The notes: generated from the letters alone by a model not told the origin. A stretch of DNA of 64,000 nucleotides from Artocarpus heterophyllus (GCA_025403435.1 CM046333.1:17881770-17945769); one strand, 5' to 3'. Positions 11,249 through 22,864 are shown, counted from the first letter of the stretch. Program-made: numbers and translations.

Positions 11249-14057
11249 TGTAACACCCCTATGTGGGGGTTAACAGTTTTAAATAAATAAAAATAATTTT
11301 ATATTTTATATTATTTAAATCAATTAAACAATGCCCATGGGTCTTTAAACAACAAGAAAAATAAAAATAAACGTTTTAAATACAAACCACAGTTTTTAGT
11401 GTAGCACCAAATATATATAATTACAGTCATCATCACCATAGTACAATTCCCAAATAACTTAACACAGCCATAAAAAAAAATAATACAACTCTTACATGTT
11501 GTAGATAAGTTGTAATTAAACAGGGTCTTCTAACACGAAAACAGCAAGATTGTTTTCGCTTATTCCTCTTCAAATATGTTGCACTGAGTTCCACCTGAGA
11601 TATGAAGATATGATAGGGATGAGCATCGACATGCCCAGTAGGGAAATCATGACTCACCTTATGGTTTATCCATTACCACATTAAAAACTGCATGGTTAGT
11701 AGGTTACATCATATTCCAGATTATGAGGTTTATTATGATCACATCTTATGGATACCGTAGTTAATCATTACCAAGTGTCATAATTACACATTTATACAAA
11801 TATTACCAATCATCATTGTTCCTAGGTATCCATGTTAAATTGAGTATCACTCAACTCATCGAAACCCAAATGGGCGCACTTGATCACCCTATAAACATTC
11901 CAAGGGTGTTCCGGTGAGGGGACATCAAGCCCCGAGTCCTCACCAAATCGATTCCTGTACAGTGTGTTCTGGGACTTTCAACCCAAGGAAGCGTCATCAC
12001 CTTCCCCCTATTTTTCCTTTTAGGGTATTCGTGCCCAAGGACGTAACCGTCGCCCTTTTTACATCTCACTATTCCTTTGTATCCAATTTATATTTATAGA
12101 GTCAATTTCCTAACCATGCTTCTCAATTTATAACATATGTCAAATCATTATATTTATCGCTATACAATATACATATTTTACAATATAAAACAATCAAATT
12201 TAATTTACCAAAACCTCACAAAAGATGAGTAATAGAATCCCTACCTTCAAAGCTTAACAACAAACTTTTATTCTCGGAATTAATCAACGTTAGCTCCACA
12301 CATCCTTGACCCTAAGGCATGCATAAGGACAATTAAAACTAAAGCACAACGTATAATCACATTCATAAGTGAATTATGTGTAAACCCGTCTACTAGTGCC
12401 ATTAAAGTATTTTTATGCAATTGTTCTTTAAATACAAAGTAAACAATTTTTATCTTAAACGCAATATAAAATACATACAAGCAATTTTTATGTTTTAGTC
12501 TCTAATAAGAATTCATAAATCATTTAGGGTAGTATTGGAAAGGTTGTAAGACATTAAGAGACTAGAAGGTGAGCAAAATTGGGTTTTTGGTTCAAGTTAA
12601 CAGCTAGTATACCATGGCAACTTGGTGGTATACTTTTGTAAAAAGGCGGGTTCACTATCTACAATTAACACACGGGTTAACAGGTGGTTTACTTAAGATA
12701 GACGGGTGGTTTATTACCACTGGCAGGTTTACTAGTTTCTAATCCGAAAATTGAAAAATTCATAGAAATTAAAATACAACTCCGATTTAGGGTCATGATA
12801 GCTCATTGGAAAGCTTAGGATGTCTACTTTTTAAATATGTAAACCAATTTACAAAATTCATTTTCATTTAACTCCAGAATTTTAAGAAATAGCCACTGCC
12901 CATAGAGGTATTATAAAGTTTATGGGATGTCAAATTTTTCTTTAACTTAAAGCATATTATCCTTGTTTAAAATCTCAAAACCATTCCAAAATATGCAACA
13001 TGCATTATATAATCAGAATAAACATATTCTCATGAGTTTTATACCAAAATCATTATCAAATTATATCTCTAGCCTTTCTTGGAAATAATGATGAAAACAT
13101 GCTTAAATTTGCTCTTTAAGCTCAAAACATTAGAACATCAATCTTAAAGTTATGGAAACCGGTTTTAAACATTCCTAACATGTTTCTAACATTGTCATCA
13201 AACCAAAATAAAAGTTGGTTGTGGGTTGTAACTCAAGACTCAAGTTTTTTGTTCATAAATGTTTAAGGATGCATGTTAACTTAACTAGAAATTTGCATGA
13301 ATTTTGAACACGAAAATTATGCATTAAACATGGAGAAAATACATACTAAAAACTAAGTTTAGATTAAAGAAAACCTACCTCAAAACTTCTTCGAAAAGCA
13401 CCAAAGTTCGGGTTAACAATCAAGCTTGAATTAACTCTAAAACCGCTTCGATCATGGTTGGGAATTATAATTGTCTTGGCCACAAAGAGAGCTTTGTGCT
13501 CTATGTCTTTAGTGAGAAATTTGAAGTGAGAAAGGGAGAGAATGAGAACTAGAGAAGAAGGTGGTGATAGTTAAATAAAAAGATATCAAAATGCTTAAGA
13601 GTAATGGGATGTTTACGGGGGAAAGTTGTAAGAAGAAACAAAAGAGTCTTAAAGGAAAATATCATCTTGTCTCCCATGAAGATTTTTAGCAAATCATGCT
13701 AACATAATTGAGGGGACAATTGGAGTGAATTATAGAAGAAGATAAGGAAATAATTAAAGAGGTGGTTGAGAAAATATCTCCATGTCTTTTATGAATTGAG
13801 GGAAAATAATTCAATGTCCTCTTCGGATACCTTTAGCAAAATAAGAAGAAGGCTATATAATTGAGCAATAATTTAGGGAGACAAGATTGGTAGAAGTGTT
13901 GGTAAATTTTGAATGTTTCTTAGGAAGACTTGGTAAGAAAATACTAAAGTGGTATTTTTTTTTTTTAATGATCGTAAACAACTTAGTAATTTTAAATAGT
14001 CACATTTTATTCATTAAATTTTACAAAATCATACCCGTTAAAAATACGGGTGTTACA
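11249..14057 (-). repeat. 5' LTR of the young gypsy element
   Basis: This 2809-bp partner of the 3' LTR would carry the promoter for transcription leftward. It ends GGGTGTTACA at 14057, followed by the TGTGT duplication. The conserved stem-loop is at 11620-11637 and the 9-bp inverted repeat at 12606-12634. Confidence 0.95.
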
Positions 14058-14708
14058 TGTGTATATGGTGCTTTTTTATTGTAATGGGATAACGATGTCT
14101 TATAAATTAGAAGAAACCAAAAAAAAAAAAAAAAAGTACGTTTAAACACCATGTATGCGCCATATAATTTGATGGCCATTTATGTTCTGGAATGACCATT
14201 TTCTAACTAATCCTTATTTCGCCAGTTGTAATAATAAGATTCCTGAACTGGACAAATATTGTATTATCATTTCGCAAGTACTTGAAACAAAAAGAAAAGA
14301 AAAAAATTGTCCAAATATATACAATAATCACTGAAATCTTGACCATTACTGTACCAAATTGAACTTTAGATTTTTTTTATGGGAATATTCCATCCATTTC
14401 AACAGTTAATCAAACATATACAGTAACCACTGATCTTTAGTTCTATAGTAAATTCCATTTCTTGAACCAAATTCTTATCATTTGTGTCTTATTATATAAA
14501 TTTACTTGATTTTTTTTTTTTTTTTTTTATAGAAAATGTGGTGGAGAAGTGCAACAGCTATCCTCAGTCTTTTTGGCGTGATTAAAGGAATCCCATTCAT
14601 ATCGACTCATAATCATTCGCATATTTTCTTCTTTTTATTTATATAAAAAAGTGCATAAACAATGTCTACGGACTTTTATCTCTCTCTTCTCTAGCTACTA
14701 GGATTTCA

Positions 14709-14742
<34 letters not shown>

Positions 14743-15416
14743 TGCCGTCCCTTCCCATTTCTCTTGAGGTTGAAGACCAACGACGGCCTCTAGCGGTTTG
14801 TTGGTTCAACGGCAAGAAAGAGGGGACGGAGCCATGTGATAGTCGGAAAAAAGTAGGCCTCGGCAAAGGAAGAACTGGTTAGGGCGTGGATGGCAGTTGG
14901 GCCAGCTTTGGAGGTGTATGAAGCTATGCTCTTGGCTCTCTGTTTTGAGCTCGTTGGCTTTTCAACAGTTGGGACTGTATTGACACGGATTTAGGGTAGG
15001 GGTATTCTCCTGACTCAGATCCGTATGTGTAGAAAGGGGTGGCGTCACTGCCGGTGCAGGAGATGCAAGGCAGATGGTAGTTGACGGGGCAAGGAATGGA
15101 AGGCTGGAGGAGCTTGATTCCTAGGATGTGGTGCATTCTCACGACTCAACAGCAGAGACCTTGTCACGTCCTCGTCTGTCCAAAATGACGAGGCTATTAG
15201 TTGTTCTCTTAGTCGTGTTTATTTTGGGTTTTTGTATTTTAATAAAAGCGGTTTTTCCGTCACTGTTTTCGGTTGTTTCTTTCCATCAATCTCTAGATCT
15301 GTGTAGGTTTAATTTGTTTATAGTTATAATACCACTAAATATTAGTCTATTTGAAGTGTTTAGTGGCCTCTTTATTACATATTATGTGCTTTTAATCAAT
15401 TGAAGTTCTCCATTGT
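14058..15416. other. Spacer with long T-runs, no gene recognised
   Basis: No gene is visible. T-runs occur at about 14511-14529 and, most strikingly, 31 T at 14711-14741. The second could be the poly(A) tail of a minus-strand retroposed copy whose body lies to the right. CTAGGAT occurs just left of the run (about 14697) and again near 15121, a weak candidate for a target duplication. The body (14742-15120) is GC-richer than its surroundings but encodes nothing I recognise. Confidence 0.4.
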
Positions 15417-15684
15417 TGTAACGCCTCGAAATTTATTTAATGTTAATGTAATATAAATGATGAATTAGTGTGCCATAATTAACGTTTTAACATTAATTAG
15501 GTTATTTGGTTGGATTTTGAATTTTTAGTTGTTTTATTAAATTAATATGTTCAAATGATTTCTTATTGTTTTAAAATGATGTTTTGAGTTTTCAAACACA
15601 ATAATTTGTAAAATGTTAAAAATACTCCGTTTTACAAAACCGTGGGCGGCACTGGTTTTCGCACAGTAAAACCGCCCACCGATT

Positions 15685-15805
15685 TTCTCTATTTATTTCC
15701 TTCCTCTCTCTTTCTCTCCTCACTCTCACGCATCCCTCTCTCTCTTCCTCTTGAACTCTCTCTCGGTTTCCCCTCTCTCTCTCAAATTTCTCTCTCAAAT
15801 TTTGA
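15685..15805 (+). promoter_or_regulatory. Probable LTR core promoter: TATA-like box plus CT-rich tract
   Basis: TCTCTATTTATTTCC is followed by about 100 bases rich in CTCTCT. Plant core promoters often pair a TATA box with a pyrimidine patch near the start of transcription. The same arrangement appears at about 30760-30870 and 37020-37150, and inverted at about 21560-21680. The start site is inferred, not shown. Confidence 0.5.
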
Positions 15806-16261
15806 AACCAAATTCGAGTCCAAGCTTCGGGTTAGCAAGGAGGAGGCTCGGGGACGTGATTTAGCAACCGAAATCGTGGATTGAAGCTTCGATTCGAGGT
15901 TAGATTCGAAATTTCTAAACTTTTTACAAAATTTTCAATTTTGTGCATTTTTGAAATCTAGGGTTGTTTAAGCTTAGAAAACCGTGGATTTGAGTTAAAT
16001 GAACTCAGAACAACTAGTATCTAAGCTTAGATTGAAGAAAAACAAATCGGATTCAAGATTTTTCATTTTTCCCCTCATTTTCTCATTTTCAGATTTTTGA
16101 GGATTTTGAGTTTAAATCTTGTTTAAATGAGTCCAAACATGTTCTAGTATGTTTTTCTATCAACTATGATTGTTTTTCATGCCTAGGATTTGAGAAAAAC
16201 AGGTTAGAATCAAGATTTGAATTTTGGGGATCGAGAAACCCGTGGCTGAGATTTTTGGATT

Positions 16262-16420
16262 TTCCCAGTTCGGCAGGCCGGAGTGATGATCGGCAGGCCG
16301 GTGTTCTTCCGACCGGCAGGCCGAACCTGGGGAAGTGTTCGGCCGACCGAACTTTGCTTCCGGCAGGCCGAACTGTGCAGTTCGGCCGGCCGAAGCAGGG
16401 CGTCCGGCAGGCCGACCGAG
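16262..16420 (+). repeat. GC-rich near-palindrome cluster in solo LTR
   Basis: Five exact copies of CGGCAGGCCG and two close variants (CGGCCGACCG, CGGCCGGCCG) lie within about 160 bp, mostly flanked by GTTC or GATC on the left and AAC or AAG on the right. The surrounding LTR is AT-rich, so the cluster stands out sharply. Open frames across it, rich in Arg-Pro-Ala-Gly, are a by-product of the motif. Confidence 0.85.
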
Positions 16421-17151
16421 GCATGGAAAATTTTGTGAATTTTTACCCTTTTTTACTATTTTGAACCCTGATTTAAATCTCAACCTTATAGGATGATTTT
16501 AAAGGTACAAATGGCACACTAGGACATCATGAAATGGTTTAGTAACATAGAATGTCTCGAACTAGATATTGATCGACTTAGTTTGTATTTAGGATCGTTC
16601 GTGGTTCCGTAGAGCTAACGTATAGCGGACCGGGATTATGGTGTGGGGCACCGGCACGAGTATTGAGGTAGGACTTCTATCCTATTTCTTTGGTAGCCTG
16701 GTTTTCCAAATGATTTGGCTTTGAAAAGGATTTCTATCAAAATGTTTTCAACGGTTGTTTGAAAATGAATTTATCGGTTATATTTTAATATACCGTGATT
16801 ATGAAATGAATTTCATAATGAATGTAATTAACAACACTCGGTAATTGGGTTTTGAATGATAATGATAATAAACACAAAGGCATGATGCCATATCAGAGAT
16901 CGGGTCGTGTAGCGATCGACCTTGGGGGCAAGTCCCGAAACACAGCTGGGCCACTACGGTGGTGATATCATGGTTTGCCTAGGTAAAAGAAAAATGGTGT
17001 TTTCGATTGTACGAGTAGACTGTTCTGTGTCAGAACGGCTCTACTCAAATTTTGTATTTATTTATTTTTTTGTTTATTTAAGTTTTCTTTTGAGTACTCA
17101 TAACAATGAACTGTTTCTTTAAATTCACTTATTTATAAAACATAGTCCTGC

Positions 17152-17166
17152 TGAGCCTTTCGTTCA
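17152..17166 (+). promoter_or_regulatory. Conserved LTR stem-loop, second family
   Basis: TGAGC-CTTTC-GTTCA forms a five-pair stem with one G-U pair, inside the longer conserved phrase GTCCTGCTGAGCC. The other copies in this window keep the stem (TGAGC/GCTCA) while the loop varies. Confidence 0.5.
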
Positions 17167-17569
17167 CGTTTTATTGTTTTTAAATGTTTCCCCTCTAGGT
17201 GGTTTCCGATTTAGGTTTGGAGAGGATTCTTCAAATCGAACTCATGAGCATTAGGAGGATTAAATCATATTTTGTATTATTTAATTAAGGCATGTAAGAG
17301 TTAACTTTATTTGTACTTGGACTGTAATTGTATTTATGATATTATCAGAACCATGTGTGTGTACAAGTTGTGGGTTGTGGAACCTATACTCTCGGTTTTT
17401 ATTTAATTTTTATTACTCGTTTAATATTTATAAATTCTTTTATAAAATGTGGTGGAAATCTTCTTATTTCTTTTTTAATTTGATTCTTAAACCATTGATT
17501 TTAATTAAATTCTCTTTTAATTAATCTAAATATTCCGCCACGTCACCTCCCGTACTCCGGAGCGTGACA

Positions 17570-17770
17570 ATTATTTATAGAGATATTATCAAAACGAGTC
17601 TTATATGTGCTCTATTATTAATTTATTGAGAAAATTTCTCATAATTGAGTCTCGGTATAAGTCTTTTGCCAATCGAGATTTAGGATATTATCTTAAGCTA
17701 TTTGGAGTCTTTTTGTATTAATATTTACAGTTTAATGAAATATTTTTCGGTTTCAAAAAAAAAAAGTTGC
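17570..17770 (+). other. Possible 3' tail of a retroposon, split by the solo LTR
   Basis: Just right of the solo LTR an AT-rich stretch ends TTTCGGTTTC followed by a run of A at about 17756-17766, the way plant L1-type LINE copies end. The matching left part would be the sequence before 15417. There is no coding evidence, so this is an inference from the A-tail alone. Confidence 0.25.
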
Positions 17771-19792
17771 AAAAGGATAACAAATTATTGTTAATTTTTT
17801 TGGCCAGAGCCACAAGGAAAGTAACAAGGGGTAAGTCAAAGGAATCCCACATATTGAGAATAAATATTCGTACGTATTATCTCATATATAATATCTTCAT
17901 TGTGAAATAGTGCATCAAAACCTCATCCTTCTCACGTGTTAATATGAATATTGACCTAGCTAGTCTAAAAGTAATCTCAAGCGTTTCGCTTCAAGGCTCA
18001 ATATTTTAGACCCCAAAAATTATCAAATTATTTGAGAGTAAGCCTAATACCGTTAGAGTAGCTACCATTCCGTATACGGTATAAACTTTTCACTTATAAT
18101 TTCGAAGTTGATTGGTATTTTAAATTTTAAGGTATTTAATATGGTGATAAAAATTATTAATTAAAATTGTTTTTTTTATAGTAATTTTTTTATTATTATA
18201 ATATATAAAAATTTTATATTATTTATAATCAAGACGATGGTTAAAATTATGTCTTATCCAACGGTATATTGTCAATCATTTGCCACGGTTAAAAATGGTA
18301 AGAAGCAATAATCAGACGAGTCCAGAACACTGCAGTCAATGCTAATGAGGTTCAGTGTGGAAGAGTTGTTCAACCTTATCCACAACTTATATGTGCAGTA
18401 GTCTGCGCGTGTAAATTTGCGCAACCCAAAAAGAAAAGGGAGGAAAAAAGACTGTCAACAGCAATAAAAATCTGACGGAAGGAGTCCTTGACTTTGGAGT
18501 TTGGGTTAATTTGGATCAATTTACAACGTGAGAGATGACAGTGGTCCCCTTCCCACTCCACTTGCTGCACTGCTTAATAATTTTCTGACTCTGTTTGGCC
18601 TCGTTGGCTCAGCTCATTGAATGAACTTTTTCTACGAATCTGTGGGTTTAATTTTGCTTTGGGAAATGTGCTTCTATTGCCGTCTTCAAAATTCGAATAT
18701 ACCTATACATATATATATATATATGTATTGATGGGATGCGCATATTAATATTTCTCTCCGATGTCTACGTCAACTTCAAATTTAGCTTTAAAGGCACAGT
18801 TTGTTTGTTTCGATACTTGAATCAGAGTTTAAATTATTTTACTACAATATTTTTTCTTATAAAAATTTAAATCTTCATTCAAATACTCTATTTAAATACT
18901 CGAACCAAACGGCCCTGTAACCGCCCAAGCTAGCCTACTCTGGAGAGTCAAATGTACGCCATCTCAACATGTAAATCTTACCAGATCAGAACAGCAAAAG
19001 AAAAAAAAAACGAGACATTCTCAAAGGAGGAAAGAGGCCTTAATTATTGTTGAGTATATGAAACATGTGTTTATATACACATACATATATAGATGTGCCC
19101 AACTTGTATTTGAAATAGCAAGAGTGACTGTCCAATTTGTATTATTTTATTCTTTTTCGCCATTCGCCCATTTAATTTTATTGGAGTCCAGTTACATTTT
19201 TTTTTTTATCTGTTTAGGCATTTTAGTCATTTTCTATTAGCGTACTCTATTCGTATTGCTCACTATTTACAAGATCTATACCTCAAAGAAAGCAAAAGGC
19301 CTATGAAGATATTTATGTTTTATGTCATATTTTTTTTAGTTATTTATTACTGATAAAATGATCTGCATTATTTTCTGTCAAACATTTTATTGGTGTGGAT
19401 TGGTTTATATTACATTCACAAAACTATCTAATTAAGTACCACAAATAAAAATGACAATTAATTTAAAAAGATTAATATATTTTTAGCGGCAATTAAAAAA
19501 TATCTTACTTTTATAAAATCTAATTTGTGTTTAAGGGTACATTTGGTTTTATAAATTATAGTATAATAATATAGTGTGATATTTTTTGTAATTATTTTTA
19601 GTGACATAAATTAATTTAAGCTTTATTTTTATAATATATGTGCAAAGACCCCAAGGTCTTGTTTCATAGTAAAACCCTTGAAAACCCAAGAAAGGAAAAG
19701 AGCGCATGATCCAAATAAGAGTTGTACATGATGCCACGGACTCTTGTCCAACCGTCATCAAAACCACACTAAGGGCATAGTGGGATGATATG
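17771..19792. other. AT-rich spacer
   Basis: No gene is recognised. It contains one MITE-like element (18793-18915), an AT dinucleotide run (about 18708-18724), and short open frames without recognisable domains. The stretch 18300-18650 is less AT-rich and could be old genic or promoter DNA, but nothing specific supports that. Confidence 0.4.
18793..18915. mobile_element. Short MITE-like element
   Basis: The left end contains GTTTGTTTCGATACTTGAAT and the reverse complement of the right end contains GTTTGGTTCGAGTATTTAAA. The two arms are clearly related inverted repeats of about 30 bp, and the outermost bases are GGCACA and GGGCC. The element is about 123 bp with no coding sequence. The target duplication is unclear, so the superfamily is not assigned. 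Confidence 0.45.
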
Positions 19793-20196
19793 TGTCACGC
19801 CCCGGAGTACGGGAGGTGACGTGGCGGAATATTTAGATTAATTAAAAGAGAATTTAATTAAAAACCGAGAGTTTGAGAACCCAATTAAATAGAAATTAAG
19901 AAGAATTTCCACCACATTTTATAAATAATTTAAAATCATTAAACAAATAACAATAATTGAATAAAAACCACGAATATGGGTTCCACAACCCACAACTTGT
20001 GCACACACATGGATCTGACAATATCACAAATACAATTACAGTCCAAGTACAAATAAAGTTAAGTCTTACATGCCTTGATTAATAAATACAGAATGTAAAT
20101 AAATTCTCCTAGTGCTCCTGAGTTCGGTCCGAAGAATCTTCTCCAAACCTAAATGGGAAACCACCTAGAGGGGGGGAATTTAAAACAGATAAAACG

Positions 20197-20211
20197 TGAG
20201 CGAAAGGCTCA
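20197..20211 (-). promoter_or_regulatory. Conserved LTR stem-loop, second family
   Basis: TGAGC-GAAAG-GCTCA on the plus strand is the reverse complement of TGAGC-CTTTC-GCTCA. The five-pair stem is perfect, within the phrase GAGCGAAAGGCTCAGTAGGA. Confidence 0.5.
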
Positions 20212-20929
20212 GTAGGACTAAGTTTTATAAAATAATTTAATGCAAAGAAACATAGCATTATCAGGAGTTATGCAAGAAGAAACTTGAATAAATAAATAAA
20301 TAAATTGAGTAGAACCGTTCTGACACAGAACAGTCTACTCGTCAAATCAAAACACCAGTTTACATTTACCTAGGCAAACCATGATATCACCACCGTAGTG
20401 GCCCAGCTGGGTTTCGGGACCTGCCCCCAAGGTCGATCACGACCCGATCTCTGATATGGCATCATGCCCATGTGGTTATTATCATTATCATTCAAAACCC
20501 AATTACCGAGTGTTGTCAATTACATTCATTATGAAATTCATTTCATGTCACGGTATATAAAAATATAACCGATAAAACCATTTTCAAACAACCGTTGAAA
20601 ACATTTTGATAGAAATCATTTTCAAAGCCAAATCATTTCAAAACCAGGCTACCAAAGAAATAGGATAGAAGTCCTACCTCAGTACTCGTGCCGGTACCCC
20701 ACACCGTAATCCCGATCCGCTATACGTTAGCTCCACGGAACCACGAACAGTCCTAGATACAAACTAAGTCAATCAATATCTAGTTCGAGACATTCTAAAT
20801 TACTAAATCATTTCATGATGTCCTAGTGTGCCATTTGTATCATTAAAATCATCCTATAAGGTTGGGATTTAAATCAGGGTTCAAAACAATGAAATCGGGT
20901 AAAAATCACAAAATTTTCCATGCCTCGGT

Positions 20930-21093
20930 CGGCCTGCCGGACGCCCTGCTTCGGCCTGCCGAACTGTACAGTTCGGCCTGCCGGAAGCAAAGTTCGGCCT
21001 GCCGAACATGTCCCCAGATTCGGCCTGCCGATCGGAAGAACACCGGCCTGCCGATCATCACTTCGGCCTGCCGAACATGAACTTCGGCCTGCC
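20930..21093 (-). repeat. GC-rich near-palindrome cluster, best-preserved copy
   Basis: Eight exact copies of CGGCCTGCCG (reverse of CGGCAGGCCG) occur in about 165 bp, most within the 14-base near-palindrome TTCGGCCTGCCGAA. Cores start near 20930, 20952, 20974, 20995, 21021, 21044, 21064 and 21085, so the spacing is about 20-26 bases, roughly two helical turns. This is the cleanest cluster in the window. Confidence 0.88.
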
Positions 21094-21944
21094 GAACTGG
21101 GAAAATCCAGAAATCCCAGCCACGGGTTTCTCGATCCCCAAAATCCAAATCTTGTTTCTAACCTGTTTTTCTCAAATCCCAGGCATGAAAAACAACTATA
21201 GTTGATAGAAAAACATTCTAAAACATGTTTGGAATCATTTAAACAACATTTGAACTCGAAATCTTCAAAAATCCGAAAATGAGAAAAAGAGGAGAAAAAT
21301 AAAAATCTTGAATCCAATCCGTTTTTCTTCAATCTAGGTTTAGATTCTAGTTGTTCTAAGCTCATTTAACACAAATCCACGGTTTTCTAAGCTTAAACAA
21401 ACTTAGATTTCAAAAACACACAAAATCGAAAATTTTGTAAAAAGTTTAGAAATTTCGAATCTAACCTCGAATCGAAGCTTCAATCCGCGTTCTCGGTTGC
21501 CGAATCACGTCCCCGAGCTTCCTCCTTGCTGTTCCGAAGCTTGGATTCGAATGCGGTTTTCAAAAATTTAGAGAGAGATTGAGAGAGAGTGAGCTGCCGA
21601 GAGAGAGAGGGAAGAGAGAGAGAGAGATGAGCGTGGAAGTGAGGAGAGAGAGAGGAAAGGAAAATAAATAGAGAAAATCGGTGGGCGGTTTTACTGTGCG
21701 AAAACCATGTGCCGCCCACGGTTTTGTAAAACAGAGTATTTTTAACATTTTACAAATTGTTGTGTTTTAAAACTCAAAACATCATTTTAAATCAACAAGG
21801 AATCTTTTAAACACATCAATTTAACAAAACAACCAAAAACTAAAAATCCAACCAAATCATCTAATTAAAGTTAAAACTTTAATTATGGCACACTAATTCA
21901 TCATTTACATTACATTAATATTAAATAAATTTCGGGACGTTACA

Positions 21945-22381
21945 ATATGCCACCACAAAAACAAAATTTATTTTCACAACTTAGGTTCCTTTCATCGCCT
22001 AGCACGAAGAGCATAAGTCTATGATTTTTCTTTATGCATGTCCTTCATCTGAACATCTTCATAACTGCTTTTTTTTTTCTTTTTTTTTTTTTCACTTGTA
22101 GGTTGCAAAAGGACCAGTGCATTACACCGCTTGCAAAAAGTGGGCAAATTTTCATATTCTACTGCAGTCAGAATTGTCTTGACTTTCGATCATGAAGGGA
22201 TTTTGAAAGATATTTAGAGAAATCGACATCAATCAGAACACATGATACCTCTAATCCTAAACCAATTTTATCAACTTTAAAATTGCTTTATCAATTTTCT
22301 AGAGATACCACTATCCCTAAAGCAATTCCAAAAAGAATTCTTTTAAGCCAATACTTCATTTTTAAAACAGGCTGTTTCTTG
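21945..22381. other. Spacer
   Basis: No gene is supported. A T-rich tract followed by CACTTGTAG at about 22070-22102 looks like a plant intron 3' end, and the next about 90 bases are open (VAKGPVHYTACKKW...) until a TGA near 22180. It could be an orphan exon or chance. Confidence 0.3.
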
Positions 22382-22864
22382 TGTTATTTAATTTTATTGA
22401 ATTATTTTTTATTTGGATGTCAAATGATAATAAATAAATTAAATAAATTTACGTGGTTCAATATATCCATATTTTAAGGAACTTCAACCAAAGGATATCT
22501 CTAAACCTTTATAAAGCTTAAAAAAAAGTCTTATTTTATATATGTCTTTTGATGGTAACATATGCTCTGATGGTGGGTGTTTATAAATTATCCTATTAAA
22601 ATTTGAAGAGTCTCGAAGCCTAGCAGTTTTTATTAAAAAAAAAATACACCATCCTTTAGAAAAATTGCTTAAGATTTAGAAGAGCCTCTTTTTTCATAAA
22701 AGGATTTTTTCAAGAATTCATACAGAGATAGTCTCCATTTATTCTTGTTCATCAATGGCTGGAGGTTAAATTTCTTTTTACATTTTTGCATATAGTTTAT
22801 TTTTATGCAATTTGGTTTATGCATATATGTTGAAAATCATAATTTTAATTTATGAATTCTAAAA
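22382..22864 (+). repeat. 5' LTR of the first copia element
   Basis: It is about 483 bp and diverged from the right LTR by many substitutions and small indels, in keeping with an old insertion. The 3' edge is slightly eroded (CTAAAA where the right copy has CTAACA). Confidence 0.88.

Larger units (their letters stand above)
3535..14057 (-). mobile_element. Young Ty3/gypsy LTR retrotransposon, chromovirus type
   Basis: This is a complete 10,523-bp element on the minus strand. Both LTRs are 2809 bp, start TGTAACACCC and end GGGTGTTACA, and are flanked by a perfect TGTGT duplication (3530-3534 and 14058-14062). The order on the minus strand is 5' LTR, primer site, Gag, protease, reverse transcriptase, RNase H, integrase, chromodomain-like tail, polypurine tract, 3' LTR. 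That order (integrase after RNase H) is diagnostic of Ty3/gypsy. The C-terminal tail suggests the Tekay/Del branch of chromoviruses, which I infer from memory of the family and not from a tree. By eye I counted about five substitutions and two 1-bp indels between the LTRs, so the insertion is recent. Confidence 0.95.
15417..17569 (+). mobile_element. Solo LTR, second gypsy family, plus orientation
   Basis: It starts TGTAACGCC and ends GAGCGTGACA, matching the LTRs of the element at 30487-38935. It is flanked by ATTGT (15412-15416) and ATTAT (17570-17574), a duplication with one mismatch. There is no primer site or polypurine tract on either side, so it is a solo LTR left by LTR-LTR recombination. 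It includes a TATA-like CTATTTATT near 15688 followed by a CT-rich tract, a GC-motif cluster (16262-16420) and a conserved stem-loop (17152-17166). Confidence 0.92.
19793..21944 (-). mobile_element. Solo LTR, second gypsy family, minus orientation
   Basis: This is the reverse-oriented counterpart of 15417-17569: it starts TGTCACGCCCC, ends GGGACGTTACA, and is 2152 bp long. A perfect ATATG duplication flanks it (19788-19792 and 21945-21949), so it is an independent insertion later reduced to one LTR. It carries the stem-loop (20197-20211), the GC-motif cluster (20930-21093) and the GA-rich/TATA region (about 21560-21680). Confidence 0.94.

Noticed and set aside
14666..14866. Minus frame with a poly-lysine stretch
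   Set aside because: The lysines come from the 31-T run, so it is not a credible protein.
16160..16483. Overlapping open frames on both strands rich in Arg, Pro, Ala, Gly (also at 20862-21201, 31338-31591 and 37468-37844)
   Set aside because: They are produced by the GC-motif cluster being stop-poor in all frames. They occur in non-coding LTR sequence and differ between copies.
20930..21093. CRISPR-like regularly spaced repeats
   Set aside because: The units are only 10-14 bases, with spacers of similar length and variable sequence, inside a plant LTR with a target duplication. There is no cas context and the host is a eukaryote.
21480..21748. Leucine/serine-rich minus frames (also 15642-15884, 30685-30879 and 59081-59386)
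   Set aside because: They come from the CT/GA-rich promoter-like tract of the LTRs.
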